The translations under genes were made by a program, and so were the position numbers. The notes beneath the pieces are model-generated. The model did not search any database, had not been told where the DNA came from, and worked only from the letters and a program-made list of their open reading frames with translations. Below, one piece after another: positions 28,201 to 37,140 of a stretch of 64,000 bases of DNA. This stretch comes from Chitinophaga sp. Cy-1792 (lineage in GTDB: Bacteria > Bacteroidota > Bacteroidia > Chitinophagales > Chitinophagaceae): contig NZ_VWWO01000001.1 in assembly GCF_011752935.1 (NCBI RefSeq), positions 3,348,001-3,412,000 of the forward strand, in the 5' to 3' direction. Numbering within the stretch: position 1 is the stretch's first letter; the number at the start of each line of letters is the position of its first letter.

Positions 28201-28611
28201 TTACAGGACTGCGCCCTTGTCGTCGAAAATAACATCTTTGCCTTTTATTTCTGCTTCGTAATTGATAGCGCCACTGGCTTTCTGAATACGGGCTGTCTCC
28301 TTAATCTTTGCACCTTTATAATGGCTGGCGATATATGCGGTAGCTGCTTTTGGTAGTTCAGCCGCAGGAATAGGCGTTTCCGTTTCCATCCAGTTACCCT
28401 TTACGTCAAATACTGCGGAAACGTGCTGATTGTTATCAGTAAAACCAGCCTCGTAGTTTTGCTGCTCCATTTCCCATTTTATACCGGTAGCGTTGGGGAA
28501 CTTTTTGGTTAAAGCGGTTTTAACCACAGCAGGTACTTTGGCCTCGCTGATTTTTTGCGCAAACGTGGACGCACTGACGAGCAGACATCCCAACAGAAAA
28601 TAGATCTTCAT
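28201..28611 (-). CDS. exported PepSY-like (DUF2874) protein
   Basis: A 136-aa protein with a signal peptide (ending STFAQ) and two half-repeats of the Bacteroidota PepSY-like fold: VPAVVKTALTKKFPNATGIKW, then an extended strand pair, then ELPKAATAYIASHYKGAKI. The family resembles beta-lactamase-inhibitor-like domains; the function is unknown. The start is placed at the ATG at 28611. Confidence 0.8.
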   Translation of the reverse strand: MKIYFLLGCLLVSASTFAQKISEAKVPAVVKTALTKKFPNATGIKWEMEQQNYEAGFTDNNQHVSAVFDVKGNWMETETPIPAAELPKAATAYIASHYKGAKIKETARIQKASGAINYEAEIKGKDVIFDDKGAVL

Positions 28612-28689
28612 GATATTTGAATTTATTTCAAATCTAAAACCCAATTCTGTTTTCTTTCTATAGCTGAGGGGGAGGGAAAAATTTAATTT

Positions 28690-29385
28690 TTATTTTCCTG
28701 CCGACAAATGCCTGTTCCTGATTTCTTCCTGATCCAGGATGAAATTGAACATTTCGTGCTCATCTTTAAAATCATTTACCCGCTTGTGTATTCCGTATCG
28801 GTGACGGATAAATTTTACGAGTGCATGACGTATATGTTTACCTTTTACATCGCCATGGAAGAACCTTTTCAGGATGGTATGTTTTTGGCCTTCACTATAC
28901 AAAATGATATAGGGGTAATATTTGTCATGCAGGGCCATAATAAACCGTGGAACATAAATGCCTGTTTGGTTCCTGACTGCAATGGCTCTCCAGAATTTCA
29001 TGGGTACTACCGGAACAAAAAGGGCTGTCCCATGTCTGTCGGGTTTACTTGGAAAAATCCTGATGCTGTCAATGTTTTCCCTGCCAACCCTGGATATTCG
29101 CTCATCATCAGTATCCTGACTTTTTATAATAGGTATTTTTATGGTATGTTTCAGTTCGGGATGATAAGGTACTAATTTAATCCATCCGGAAACAGCATCC
29201 TGGTTGTTGAAATAAATGGTGCCGGGGGCTATCTGTGCATTATTATAGACTTTTTTGCTGCGCTTATCGGGAGGGTGTTGTGGCAGTGTGACCGGCCATT
29301 GGGTAGCCTCATACCTGTTAACATAACGTGACGTGCCGCAGGCTGTCAGTAGTATTAAAGATAGGTACAGGAATGTCTTTTTCAT
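28690..29385 (-). CDS. tandem lipoprotein paralogue 1, unknown family
   Basis: A 231-aa lipoprotein (LLTACG signal). It is the most divergent of three tandem paralogues. Shared features are the N-terminal TQWPVTLPQ-type block, the APGTIYFNNQDAVSGWIKLV strand, GIYVPRF, LYSEGQKHTI and the end MFNFILDQEEI. The family is unknown to me. All three share the pattern of an exported, membrane-anchored globular domain of about 200 residues. Each is followed by the next within about 50-70 bp of DNA, which suggests one transcript. A short relic of a fourth copy lies at 41482-41552. Confidence 0.75.
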   Translation of the reverse strand: MKKTFLYLSLILLTACGTSRYVNRYEATQWPVTLPQHPPDKRSKKVYNNAQIAPGTIYFNNQDAVSGWIKLVPYHPELKHTIKIPIIKSQDTDDERISRVGRENIDSIRIFPSKPDRHGTALFVPVVPMKFWRAIAVRNQTGIYVPRFIMALHDKYYPYIILYSEGQKHTILKRFFHGDVKGKHIRHALVKFIRHRYGIHKRVNDFKDEHEMFNFILDQEEIRNRHLSAGK

Positions 29386-29431
29386 GTAATTATTTATTTT
29401 TTATTAACTATTATCTGCTGACAAAATATGC

Positions 29432-30139
29432 TTACTGGCTTTTTGTTGTTTTTTTATTGGCAAGACTGATTTCCTCCTGTTGTAAAATAAAGTTGAACAT
29501 ATCATCTATATTTTGGAAGTCTTTGATTTTTTTATGTACCCCGAATCTACGCCGCATAAATCTTACAAGTGAATGCCGGTAATGCTTTGCTTTAATATCT
29601 CCATAGAATAACTTGTTTACTATCCGGTGCTTTTTGCCTTCACTGTAAAGAATGATCTTAGTAAGAATTTTCCCTGTTCTGGATATAAAAAACCAGGGTA
29701 CATAAATACCTGCATTATCGCTGAGCGCTATCGGGCGCCAGAGCGTTTTAGGCTCCATCTTAATAAATAAGGTAGAAGGATAATGATTGACAGTGTCTGT
29801 AAAAATTCTGACTGAATCCACTTTGTCTCTATCTAATTTTGTTATTTTATAATCTTCAATATCTCCCCATTTCAAAATGGGCAATTTTTCTGTGTACAAT
29901 AACTCCTCATTGTAGTTGACAATCTTAATCAACCCGGAGATAGTATCCCGCCCATTTAAATAAATAATGCCGGCGGCTACCTGTGAATTGTTATATGCAT
30001 TAGCGCCGTAACGATCGCCTTTGGTGACATGTAGTTCCTGTGGCCAGCTCCGTTGTAGTTGTGTCGGGTTTAATAATGCGGGAATGCGGCAACCGGATAA
30101 TAGAAGGGGTATTGCCAGGGATAGAAAAAGTATTTTCAT
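29432..30139 (-). CDS. tandem lipoprotein paralogue 2
   Basis: A 235-aa lipoprotein (LLLSGC signal), highly similar to the next gene upstream and more distantly to the one downstream. The C-terminal half (KFYGDIKAKHYRHSLVRFMRRRFGVHKKIKDFQN-like, residues about 180-215) is basic. The intergenic DNA on its downstream side is also similar to that following copy 3, so the duplication included the spacer. Function unknown. Confidence 0.75.
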   Translation of the reverse strand: MKILFLSLAIPLLLSGCRIPALLNPTQLQRSWPQELHVTKGDRYGANAYNNSQVAAGIIYLNGRDTISGLIKIVNYNEELLYTEKLPILKWGDIEDYKITKLDRDKVDSVRIFTDTVNHYPSTLFIKMEPKTLWRPIALSDNAGIYVPWFFISRTGKILTKIILYSEGKKHRIVNKLFYGDIKAKHYRHSLVRFMRRRFGVHKKIKDFQNIDDMFNFILQQEEISLANKKTTKSQ

Positions 30140-30207
30140 ATATTCATCTATGTTAGTGTATGACTATTTCTATTTTTCATTAACTTTTATCTGCCAGAAA
30201 AATATAT

Positions 30208-30915
30208 TTACTGGCATTTTGTTGTTTTTTTATTGGCAAGACTGATTTCCTCCTGTTGTAAAATATAGTTGAACATCTCCTCTTCATTTTGAAAGTCTTT
30301 GATTTTTTTATGTACTCCGAATCTCCGTTGCATAAATCTTACGAGGGAATGCCGGTAATGCTTTACTTTAATATCTCCATAAAAGAACCTGTTTACTATC
30401 CTGTACTTTTTGCCCTGGCTGTAAAGAATGATGTTGGAAAAAGTTTTTCCTGTTCTGGATATAAAAAACCATGGTACATAAATGCCTGCGTTTTTGCTGA
30501 CAGCAATCGGCCGCCAGAGACTCATTGGCTCCACCTGAATAAATAAAGTAGACGGATAATGATTGACGGTATCTGTATATATTCTGACGGAATCCACTTT
30601 ATACCTATCTAATTTTGTTATTTTATAATCATCTATATCTCCCCATTTCAGAATGGGCAATTTTTCTGTGTAGAAAAGTCTCTTATCGTAGGTGATGAGT
30701 TTAATCAGCCCGGAAATGGTATCATGTCCTTTTAGATAGATAATGCCGGCAGCTACCTGTGATTGGTTATAATCCTTAGCGCCGTTACCATCGCCTTTGC
30801 GTACATGCATTTCCTGTGGCCAGTTTCGTTGTAGTTGCGTGGGCTTAAATACTTCAGGGACCAGGCAACCGGATAACAGGAGTGTTATTGATAGGGATAA
30901 AAAAAATATTTTCAT
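30208..30915 (-). CDS. tandem lipoprotein paralogue 3
   Basis: A 235-aa lipoprotein, closest to paralogue 2; by eye the two differ mainly by scattered substitutions. It is the promoter-proximal copy of the tandem set. The same lipobox (LLLSGC), IIYLKGHDTISGLIKLI strand and GIYVPWFF segment are present. Fresh tandem duplication with divergence is typical of surface or immunity-type lipoproteins, but no partner is visible. Confidence 0.75.
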   Translation of the reverse strand: MKIFFLSLSITLLLSGCLVPEVFKPTQLQRNWPQEMHVRKGDGNGAKDYNQSQVAAGIIYLKGHDTISGLIKLITYDKRLFYTEKLPILKWGDIDDYKITKLDRYKVDSVRIYTDTVNHYPSTLFIQVEPMSLWRPIAVSKNAGIYVPWFFISRTGKTFSNIILYSQGKKYRIVNRFFYGDIKVKHYRHSLVRFMQRRFGVHKKIKDFQNEEEMFNYILQQEEISLANKKTTKCQ

Positions 30916-31369
30916 ACATCCATCTATGTTAGTAGGTGACCATTTTGTTTTTGTCGGGCATGCCAGGCTGGTAGTGGGATGAGTCGATTTAATATTTCCT
31001 GGTTAATTGCTAACTTACTATCTATCTACTGCAAGGTCGGGGGTACTATTAAATAATCCAATAACCACAAATCTGTTAATAGTAATTATATAATAAAGGT
31101 AGTATGCCGTATTCAGCTTTAATAGCCTGTTATTCATCTTTAATCATCTTTTAATGCTTTCCAACTCATAAATCTTCAACATAATTAAAAAAAAATCGAG
31201 GCTTAAAATTGAATTAAAAAATAGCAAAAAGAGGAAGTTGCGTAATGTACATGATAAATTTTCCTGATTGAGTAATAATTTTTCCCAAATGGATTATTGA
31301 AAGGGATGGCATTCCCTCAATTTTGCAACGAATTATTCAACTTAAAATCTGTAATCGCCCAGGATTATC
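30916..31369. other. promoter region between divergent transcripts
   Basis: About 450 bp of AT-rich DNA between the tandem lipoproteins (minus) and the TonB receptor (plus). It should contain both promoters. I see no convincing Fur-like inverted repeat and no gene. Confidence 0.5.
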
Positions 31370-33745
31370 ATGAGCAACCAATTTGTTAAACGCTTTGCAG
31401 CAAGTCTCCTTATTATTGCCGCCTTGTTATCAGCTATTACCGGCTATGCCCAACATAGTACCGGCACTATTCACGGTATTGTCTATACGACAGACAAGGC
31501 GGCGGTACCCTTTGTAACCGTCGCTGTTTCAGGTACCAATAAAGGTGCTGTATCAAACGAACAGGGAATTTATGATATACCAGGCCTGCAACCTGGAACC
31601 TATTTATTGGTCGTGAAATCTGTTGGTCTGCTGCAACAGACCAGGAGTGTTACCGTCAAAGCCGGACAGCAGCATTCCGAAGACTTCATCCTGGAAAAGG
31701 ATGTAAAGTCATTACAGGAGGTAAGGGTAAGTATTGGTTACAACAAATTTGCCCGTAAGGAGGTGGAAGATGTGGCCCGTCTGCCCATAAAGAATCTTGA
31801 AAATCCACAGGTCTACAATGTAATTCCGAAAGAATTACTGCAAGATCAGGTAATTGTTAGCTATAATGATGTATTGAAGAATGTAACCGGTGTAAGTCAG
31901 GCGCTCGTAAATGGCTCCAACTCTTTCAACTTACGCGGCTTCTTTACAACCAGTTACCTGCGAAATGGCCTGCAGGATTATAAAATGAACAGTATAGAAG
32001 TGGCTAATATCGAAAGGATAGAAGTACTGAAAGGACCTTCTGCAACGTTGTTTGGCAGCAGCCTGATTTCATTCGGTGGCTTATTGAACAGGGTATCGAA
32101 ACAACCGCTGGAAACATTTAAAGGCGAGGTGTCCTATATGACGGGTGGTTTTGGACTGAACAGGGCTACAATAGATATTAATACGCCAATAAGTAAGGAA
32201 AAGGGACTGTATCTGCGTACCAACGCCGCCTACCATAGTGAGGGTAGCTTCCAGGATGCCGGATTCACCAGGAGGTTTTTTCTGGCACCTTCTCTATTGT
32301 ATAAGCCTAATCAGCGGTTATCCATCCTGGTTGATGCAGAAATATACAGCCAGAAAGGAAATGACTTTAACCGTTTATTCCCTGAGAACTCTTTCACAAA
32401 GACTACTCCACGCGACCTGAACATCGATTGGAAAAAATCATATAGTGACAATAGTCTATACGAACGAAAGCCTTCTGCCACAGTTTATGGAAATGCAGAC
32501 TATAAAATTTCAGATAGCTGGAAGTCTCATACCAGCATATCCTATACACACGCCACTGAAAAAGGGTATTATAGCTGGAATAGGATTATTGGAGACAGCG
32601 TGTCACGCAATCCGTCCTACGAAAACAATGTGGTGAATAATGTCCAGGTTCAACAAAATTTCAACGGAGATTTCAAACTGGCCGGAATGCGTCATCGTAT
32701 AGTATTAGGGCTCGATTATTACAGAAGCAATGTCCGTAATGATGCGGCATCTGTTTATGGCTTTGACATGATCGGCAACAGGGGGAATGATCCGCATTAC
32801 CACGACCTTACGCAGACTACCCTGGATAAAGCCCTTGCAGGAATCCCGTTGAATAGTGCCCTTACAACTCAGCATACTTACAGTGCATATGTTTCTGATG
32901 TGGTGAATATTACACAGCACCTGCTGGCAATGCTCAGCGTGCGTGCAGATCATTTTTCAAATGATGGAACAAAGGACCTGGCAAAAGATACCACACAAGG
33001 GAAATATAGTCAGACAGTAGCTTCTCCTAAGCTGGGGTTAGTGTATCAGATAGTTCCTGAAAAGGTATCATTATTTGCCAACTATATGAATGGCTTCAGC
33101 AACAATGCTCCTTACAGGCAGCCTGATGGTACAGTATCCAGTTTCAAGGCAAGCCAGGCTAACCAGTGGGAGACAGGTATAAAACTGGATATCCTGTCCG
33201 GAAAACTGAACAGTACTATCAGCTACTATCATATCAAGGTGAGTGATATGGTACGTAATGATTTCTCTCCCGGACGCAGCAACTACCAGGTACAAGATGG
33301 CGGCCAGCTGAGTAAAGGCCTGGAAATTGAAGTTATAGGAAATCCTTTTAAGGGGCTGAACTTTATTGCAGGTTATGCTTATAATACCATTTATACCATT
33401 AATACTAATAAAGACGTTGATGGGTTACGTCAATGGACGGGTCCTGGACAAACAGCCAATCTGTGGATCAATTATTACTTCCTGAAAGGTGCACTTAAAG
33501 GCCTGGGTTTGGGCATTGGCGGCAATTATAACGATAAGAGCTATATTGGTCAGTCCCGTTCTGGCGGCATGTTTTACATTCCGGCATACACCGTATTTAA
33601 TACTGCAATAAGCTATGAACATTCATGCTACAAGGTAGCTGTGAAAGTGGATAATCTTTCCAATGAAGTATACTGGGGAAGTTATGTGAGTCAGATAATG
33701 CCGCGCAGGCTAAGTGCCAGCATAGCTGTAAAGTTTGGAAAATAA
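31370..33745 (+). CDS. TonB-dependent siderophore-type receptor
   Basis: A 791-aa outer-membrane receptor. It has a signal peptide ending GYAQ, an N-terminal carboxypeptidase-regulatory-like domain (residues about 30-110), and a plug with the FhuA-type segment GVSQALVNGSNSFNLRGF and IERIEVLKGPSATLFGS. A 22-strand barrel follows, ending with the C-terminal aromatic-rich strand. It resembles FhuA/FcuA-like ferric-hydroxamate receptors rather than SusC, since it is far shorter and has no SusD partner. The long upstream region carries its promoter. Confidence 0.88.
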   Translation: MSNQFVKRFAASLLIIAALLSAITGYAQHSTGTIHGIVYTTDKAAVPFVTVAVSGTNKGAVSNEQGIYDIPGLQPGTYLLVVKSVGLLQQTRSVTVKAGQQHSEDFILEKDVKSLQEVRVSIGYNKFARKEVEDVARLPIKNLENPQVYNVIPKELLQDQVIVSYNDVLKNVTGVSQALVNGSNSFNLRGFFTTSYLRNGLQDYKMNSIEVANIERIEVLKGPSATLFGSSLISFGGLLNRVSKQPLETFKGEVSYMTGGFGLNRATIDINTPISKEKGLYLRTNAAYHSEGSFQDAGFTRRFFLAPSLLYKPNQRLSILVDAEIYSQKGNDFNRLFPENSFTKTTPRDLNIDWKKSYSDNSLYERKPSATVYGNADYKISDSWKSHTSISYTHATEKGYYSWNRIIGDSVSRNPSYENNVVNNVQVQQNFNGDFKLAGMRHRIVLGLDYYRSNVRNDAASVYGFDMIGNRGNDPHYHDLTQTTLDKALAGIPLNSALTTQHTYSAYVSDVVNITQHLLAMLSVRADHFSNDGTKDLAKDTTQGKYSQTVASPKLGLVYQIVPEKVSLFANYMNGFSNNAPYRQPDGTVSSFKASQANQWETGIKLDILSGKLNSTISYYHIKVSDMVRNDFSPGRSNYQVQDGGQLSKGLEIEVIGNPFKGLNFIAGYAYNTIYTINTNKDVDGLRQWTGPGQTANLWINYYFLKGALKGLGLGIGGNYNDKSYIGQSRSGGMFYIPAYTVFNTAISYEHSCYKVAVKVDNLSNEVYWGSYVSQIMPRRLSASIAVKFGK

Positions 33746-33869
33746 TTTATGGTAGGAGTCCTTATATAATGTGGCTATTTCAATTTGTATAAATTATTTT
33801 GTATTCTTTGAAACCTTTGTTAAATTGTAACTCCTCTTAAATTAATATTCAACCTCAAAAAACTATTCC

Positions 33870-34385
33870 ATGGCCAAATTATTCATTTTTATTCCGTTTA
33901 AACAAAGTACCCTTAATGATAAGGAAGACCTGCTTAAAGATGCTACCGAGTTTCTTACTAAATTTAATGAGATAACTGCAGGAGTTGCAAGTACCAAGGT
34001 GGGGCCATATATCAACGCAGACATAGTTAAGGGAGGGCTTGTAATTGTATACCCAGAGACTAAATTTGAGCTAACAAAAGATGACTTTATTATCGTTTTT
34101 GCACATGGTAGTGAGAGAACAGCTGATAAATTATTTTCCAACACACCGGACCTGGAAGTCTCAACCAAGATAGTGAAGGACCTGTTGGTGACGGCCAAAG
34201 CCAATACTGCGAAAGAAATACTATTTATGAATTGTTACAGCAAAACAGCCAAACACATTGCTGCCGAATGGAAAGCTCTGTATAAAGATCAAATGGTCTA
34301 TGGAGGTACCCAGGATGTGGCCAAGTTATTTTCCGCCACCCGCACGAGTATAACAAATTGTTGTATTGCGCTGGAGACGGTTTAA
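33870..34385 (+). CDS. small protein with caspase-like His/Cys pattern
   Basis: A 171-aa cytosolic protein with no signal peptide and no family I can name. A hydrophobic strand ends in FAHGSE (His79). About 40 residues later a second strand gives ILFMNCYS (Cys122), followed by AAEWKALYKDQMVYGGTQDV. This order and spacing match the His-Gly...Cys dyad of clan CD peptidases (caspase, C80, CHAT). That is a pattern match only; the fold could also be unrelated. It stands alone between the receptor and a convergent DoxX gene. A hairpin follows the stop. Confidence 0.6.
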   Translation: MAKLFIFIPFKQSTLNDKEDLLKDATEFLTKFNEITAGVASTKVGPYINADIVKGGLVIVYPETKFELTKDDFIIVFAHGSERTADKLFSNTPDLEVSTKIVKDLLVTAKANTAKEILFMNCYSKTAKHIAAEWKALYKDQMVYGGTQDVAKLFSATRTSITNCCIALETV

Positions 34386-34429
34386 GCGTTTTTATTTCGA
34401 GATACCATTGTTCTTATTGCTAACATTTT

Positions 34430-34462
34430 GAAAAGAGTCTTGCTATAGGCAAGGCTCTTTTC
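34430..34462. terminator. terminator after the His/Cys protein gene
   Basis: The arms GAAAAGAGTCTTGC / GCAAGGCTCTTTTC pair with one mismatch around a short loop (34430-34462), and a T run is within the right arm. It terminates the plus-strand gene and may serve the convergent DoxX gene too. Confidence 0.75.
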
Positions 34463-34511
34463 TGTCGGAATGATGGCTGCCAATATTTTCCAGGAAAGGA
34501 TCATTTAATGT

Positions 34512-34916
34512 TTAAAACTTTGCAGGCTTACAAGCCTGCCACCTCCCATATGCCACAAATGCAGCCAAAGAAAATAATATAACATTTACAACTATTAGTG
34601 AAAACTCGCCTCTATATATATGCAAGCCGATTCCCAATATCATGATTACGCATAAGCCAATGGCAGCAACTGATGTCAGGATCTGCAGCTTTCCGGTGAT
34701 TCCGGGGAGAAGTAAGCCTATACAACCTATGATTTCACTGATACCGATAAAGCGTACTAATTCTTTCGGTACGTCTTTCACCCAGGAAATGTTCATCCTG
34801 GCTGTTTCATAATTGAAAGCTTTCATTATCCCTCCCGCCAAAAATACAGCCGCCAGCATCAGTTGAATAATCCAAAGTGCAACATTCATATAGTCCCGGT
34901 TTTTATGATTGTTCAT
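34512..34916 (-). CDS. DoxX-like membrane protein
   Basis: A 134-aa four-helix membrane protein of the DoxX-like group. Its first helix carries LMLAAVFLAGGIMKAF, followed by the GISEIIGCIGLLLPG segment typical of the family, and two further helices. The start is placed at the ATG at 34916. It is the last gene of an operon with the DUF2147 gene, divergent from the HxlR regulator. DoxX proteins are linked to quinone or redox chemistry, but this one has no catalytic clue. Confidence 0.85.
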   Translation of the reverse strand: MNNHKNRDYMNVALWIIQLMLAAVFLAGGIMKAFNYETARMNISWVKDVPKELVRFIGISEIIGCIGLLLPGITGKLQILTSVAAIGLCVIMILGIGLHIYRGEFSLIVVNVILFSLAAFVAYGRWQACKPAKF

Positions 34917-35039
34917 TTTATGATCTACATTTTTATTTAAATGAAGTAAGCGCATCTTGTGAACGATAAATGTGTTACAGGTTGAGGAAACGGATGTTCT
35001 TTTTATTTCTTAATTCAGGTTTATGGTTTTATCTGCAGG

Positions 35040-35483
35040 TCACCTGGTAAGATATCGATGCCAGGTAACTGTCTGGCCAAATAGTGCCACCCCGATAAAT
35101 CCACGCAAATGAAATTTATCACCCTCCATCCATGCTTTGCATTTATATGATTTTCCACTACGTGGATCATAAATAACGCCATCGATATATTCTTTTCCAT
35201 CCCATTTTAATCCATTCAAATTTACAATGCCTATAATATTCCTGGAACGTAGTTTTTCATCCGGGTTGTGCGAATCTTTTTTTGATGTTTTACCATCCGA
35301 TTCAAGGTGGTCTGCGCCCCATAGCATCCTTCCCCGGTATTGCCCCCCATCTTTAAATATTTCCATCCGGCCATCTTTTTTATCAGTTTCTCATACTCCT
35401 GTAATCGCTTGCTGATTTGACTGAGCATGTAGTGCAGTTCCTGCAAAAAGTATTATAAAAAATGTAACATGCAGTGCTTTCAT
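35040..35483 (-). pseudogene. DUF2147 family exported protein with one in-frame TGA
   Basis: The gene runs from ATG 35483 as a 147-codon DUF2147 protein with a signal peptide (ending LHAQ). Codon 31 is TGA (35391-35393) inside the conserved QAITGVxETDKKDGRMEIF block, where the family has GVW, so a single TGG to TGA change breaks it. The rest is intact: LWGAD, NPDEKLRSRNIIG, DGVIYDPRSGKSYKC, LRGFIGVALFG. Initiation inside (ATG near 35366) would lose the export signal. It could also be a sequencing error. It heads the operon with DoxX. Confidence 0.85.
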
Positions 35484-35589
35484 ACTTTCCAATTTTTAGT
35501 GTTGATAATATTTTTCATCGATAGTGATGGCCTTACAAAAGTATGTACCTTTGTACCTGTTATGTAGGCGGTTACCTGAGGGAAACCAC

Positions 35590-35603
35590 TTACCTATAGG
35601 TAA
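35590..35603. promoter_or_regulatory. palindrome in the HxlR divergent promoter
   Basis: A perfect 14-bp palindrome, TTACCTATAGGTAA, 17 bp before the hxlR-type start. TACCT appears twice more just upstream (35545-35580, ACCTTTGTACCT and GTTACCTGAGG). HxlR proteins bind such short inverted repeats. TACCTTTG near 35547 may be a Bacteroidota -7 box. Confidence 0.55.
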
Positions 35604-35620
35604 CCGAAATCAGGATTTAA

Positions 35621-35968
35621 ATGGATAAATTACTCCACCAGGATTGCCTTGGTGCACTTTTGCCGATAAGAGATGCAATGGAGGTGATAAATGGGAAGTG
35701 GAAGCTGCAAATTCTCATATCAATTCTAGGAGGAAACAAGCGGTTTAAAGCAATCGAAAGAAGCATACCTGGAATTACTGGTAAGGTGCTAACAAAGGAA
35801 TTGAAAGACCTGGAAGCACATGAATTAATCTCCAGAATAGTTTATGATAAGGCTTCGACATATATCGAATATAAGACAACGGATTATGCCCAAACACTTC
35901 AACCCGTGTTCCTGGCCTTGCTTAAATGGGGAAAAGACCATCGGAAAAGAATTATGCGAAAGCAATAA
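35621..35968 (+). CDS. HxlR family transcriptional regulator
   Basis: A 115-aa winged-helix regulator. The family signature is the N-terminal CLGALLPIRDAMEVINGKWKLQIL block (a Cys at residue 9 that is often redox-sensitive), then GNKRFKAIERSIPGITGKVLTKELKDLEAHELI. It reads away from the DUF2147-DoxX operon, with a palindrome between them, so it probably controls that operon and itself. Redox or electrophile sensing is common in the family. Confidence 0.9.
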   Translation: MDKLLHQDCLGALLPIRDAMEVINGKWKLQILISILGGNKRFKAIERSIPGITGKVLTKELKDLEAHELISRIVYDKASTYIEYKTTDYAQTLQPVFLALLKWGKDHRKRIMRKQ

Positions 35969-36064
35969 AAAATAGAAGAAGGTCGATTGAATCCATATTT
36001 ATTTTAATAGACATCTGTCGTCGGGACTTCCTTCCTGCAAACTAATAAGCAGGGCTCCAAATGA

Positions 36065-36112
36065 GAATGATACCAAACTGTATAAATCTGATTATACAAT
36101 TTAGTATCATTC
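36065..36112. terminator. long hairpin between HxlR and GNAT genes
   Basis: Arms GAATGATAC / GTATCATTC at 36065-36073 and 36104-36112 extend inward through a further imperfect stem (TGTATAA / TTATACA). It lies between convergent transcripts. Confidence 0.65.
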
Positions 36113-36178
36113 ACCACGCTGAAAGTTAAGCTAAAAGTTATTGAAATTTCCACTTCACCTGGTTACAATATTTTCTAC

Positions 36179-36691
36179 TTATATAACAACTTCTATCTGG
36201 AATAAACTTACCGTAGCGTTATTATAATGGGAGGGGAGACCGTTCGTGTTTCTAAGTTTAGATAATCCCAGAAAAGTGAAGCCGCATTTCTCATAATAAT
36301 TTATAAGTCCACGGTTATCTCCAACAGTGTCCATTCGCACAAATTTCTTGTTGTTCTCCAGTGCAAACCTTTTCGCCCATTCAGTAATCGATCCGACTAA
36401 GTTTTGTCCACGGAAATCTGGATTTGTAGCAATTCTGTGAATGTAAACAGATGGGTCTGCGTTGTATTCTTCCCAAATCTGTGGGTCACTGAATGTCGTG
36501 ACCCAAACACATGCAATCTTATTATCTATCAGAATTTTCCACTGTCTGTATTCAGCTATCTCAGTAGCAATAAGACTTTGTTCAAATTCCGGCCAATGAA
36601 CCGTGAATTTTGTCTTTTGAAAATCTGTTGCAATCTTATATAGCCTGAATATTTCGTCAATATCTTTGGATGTACTGTTTCGTATTTCCAT
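36179..36691 (-). CDS. GNAT family N-acetyltransferase
   Basis: A 170-aa acetyltransferase. The motif A strand and loop is HRIATNPDFRGQNLVGSITEWA (residues about 81-102), followed by DTVGDNRGLINYYEKCGF, the motif B region. It starts 4 bp after the RidA stop, so the two are co-translated. In this operon context an amino-acid or peptide substrate is plausible, but not shown. Confidence 0.85.
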   Translation of the reverse strand: MEIRNSTSKDIDEIFRLYKIATDFQKTKFTVHWPEFEQSLIATEIAEYRQWKILIDNKIACVWVTTFSDPQIWEEYNADPSVYIHRIATNPDFRGQNLVGSITEWAKRFALENNKKFVRMDTVGDNRGLINYYEKCGFTFLGLSKLRNTNGLPSHYNNATVSLFQIEVVI

Positions 36692-36695
36692 AGCA

Positions 36696-37082
36696 TTAAT
36701 TTTTAATCACTGCGGTAACTTCAATTTCCAGGAGGACGTCTGCTCTGAAAAGCTGTTTTACTTCTACGGAAGTCTGCACTGGTGGTCGGGTTGTATCTAT
36801 GTACCTATTCCTGATCAATCTGAATGAAGGTAGATTGGAAATATCAGTGAAGTAATTATTCAGTTTGATAATATCTTTCATATTTCCCCCGGCCGTTTGC
36901 AACTTTTGCTGAATATTAGAAAAAATATATTCAGTCTGTAATTCAAAGTCTCCAACACCAACAGTATTCCCGTCAGGGTCAAGCGCTAATTGTCCTGAAA
37001 AAAAAAGCATTTTTGCAGTTCCTAAATCAATCTCTACATATTCTGAATATCCAAACTGTGATATTTCATTATGTTTTATCAT
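36696..37082 (-). CDS. RidA/YjgF family protein
   Basis: A 128-aa RidA-like protein; the family hydrolyses reactive enamine/imine intermediates made by PLP enzymes. The N-terminal YSEYVEIDLGTAKMLFFSGQLALDP block and the C-terminal RPPVQTSVEVKQLFRADVLLEIEVTAV are typical, with the catalytic Arg in LIRNRYIDTTRPP. It lies in a run with a solute-binding protein and GNAT under a MocR-type regulator that is itself PLP-dependent. Confidence 0.88.
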   Translation of the reverse strand: MIKHNEISQFGYSEYVEIDLGTAKMLFFSGQLALDPDGNTVGVGDFELQTEYIFSNIQQKLQTAGGNMKDIIKLNNYFTDISNLPSFRLIRNRYIDTTRPPVQTSVEVKQLFRADVLLEIEVTAVIKN

Positions 37083-37140
37083 GGTGGTATTAGTTGAATT
37101 TATTTTGATTGATTAAATAGCATTGACAAGTGGAGGTGTC

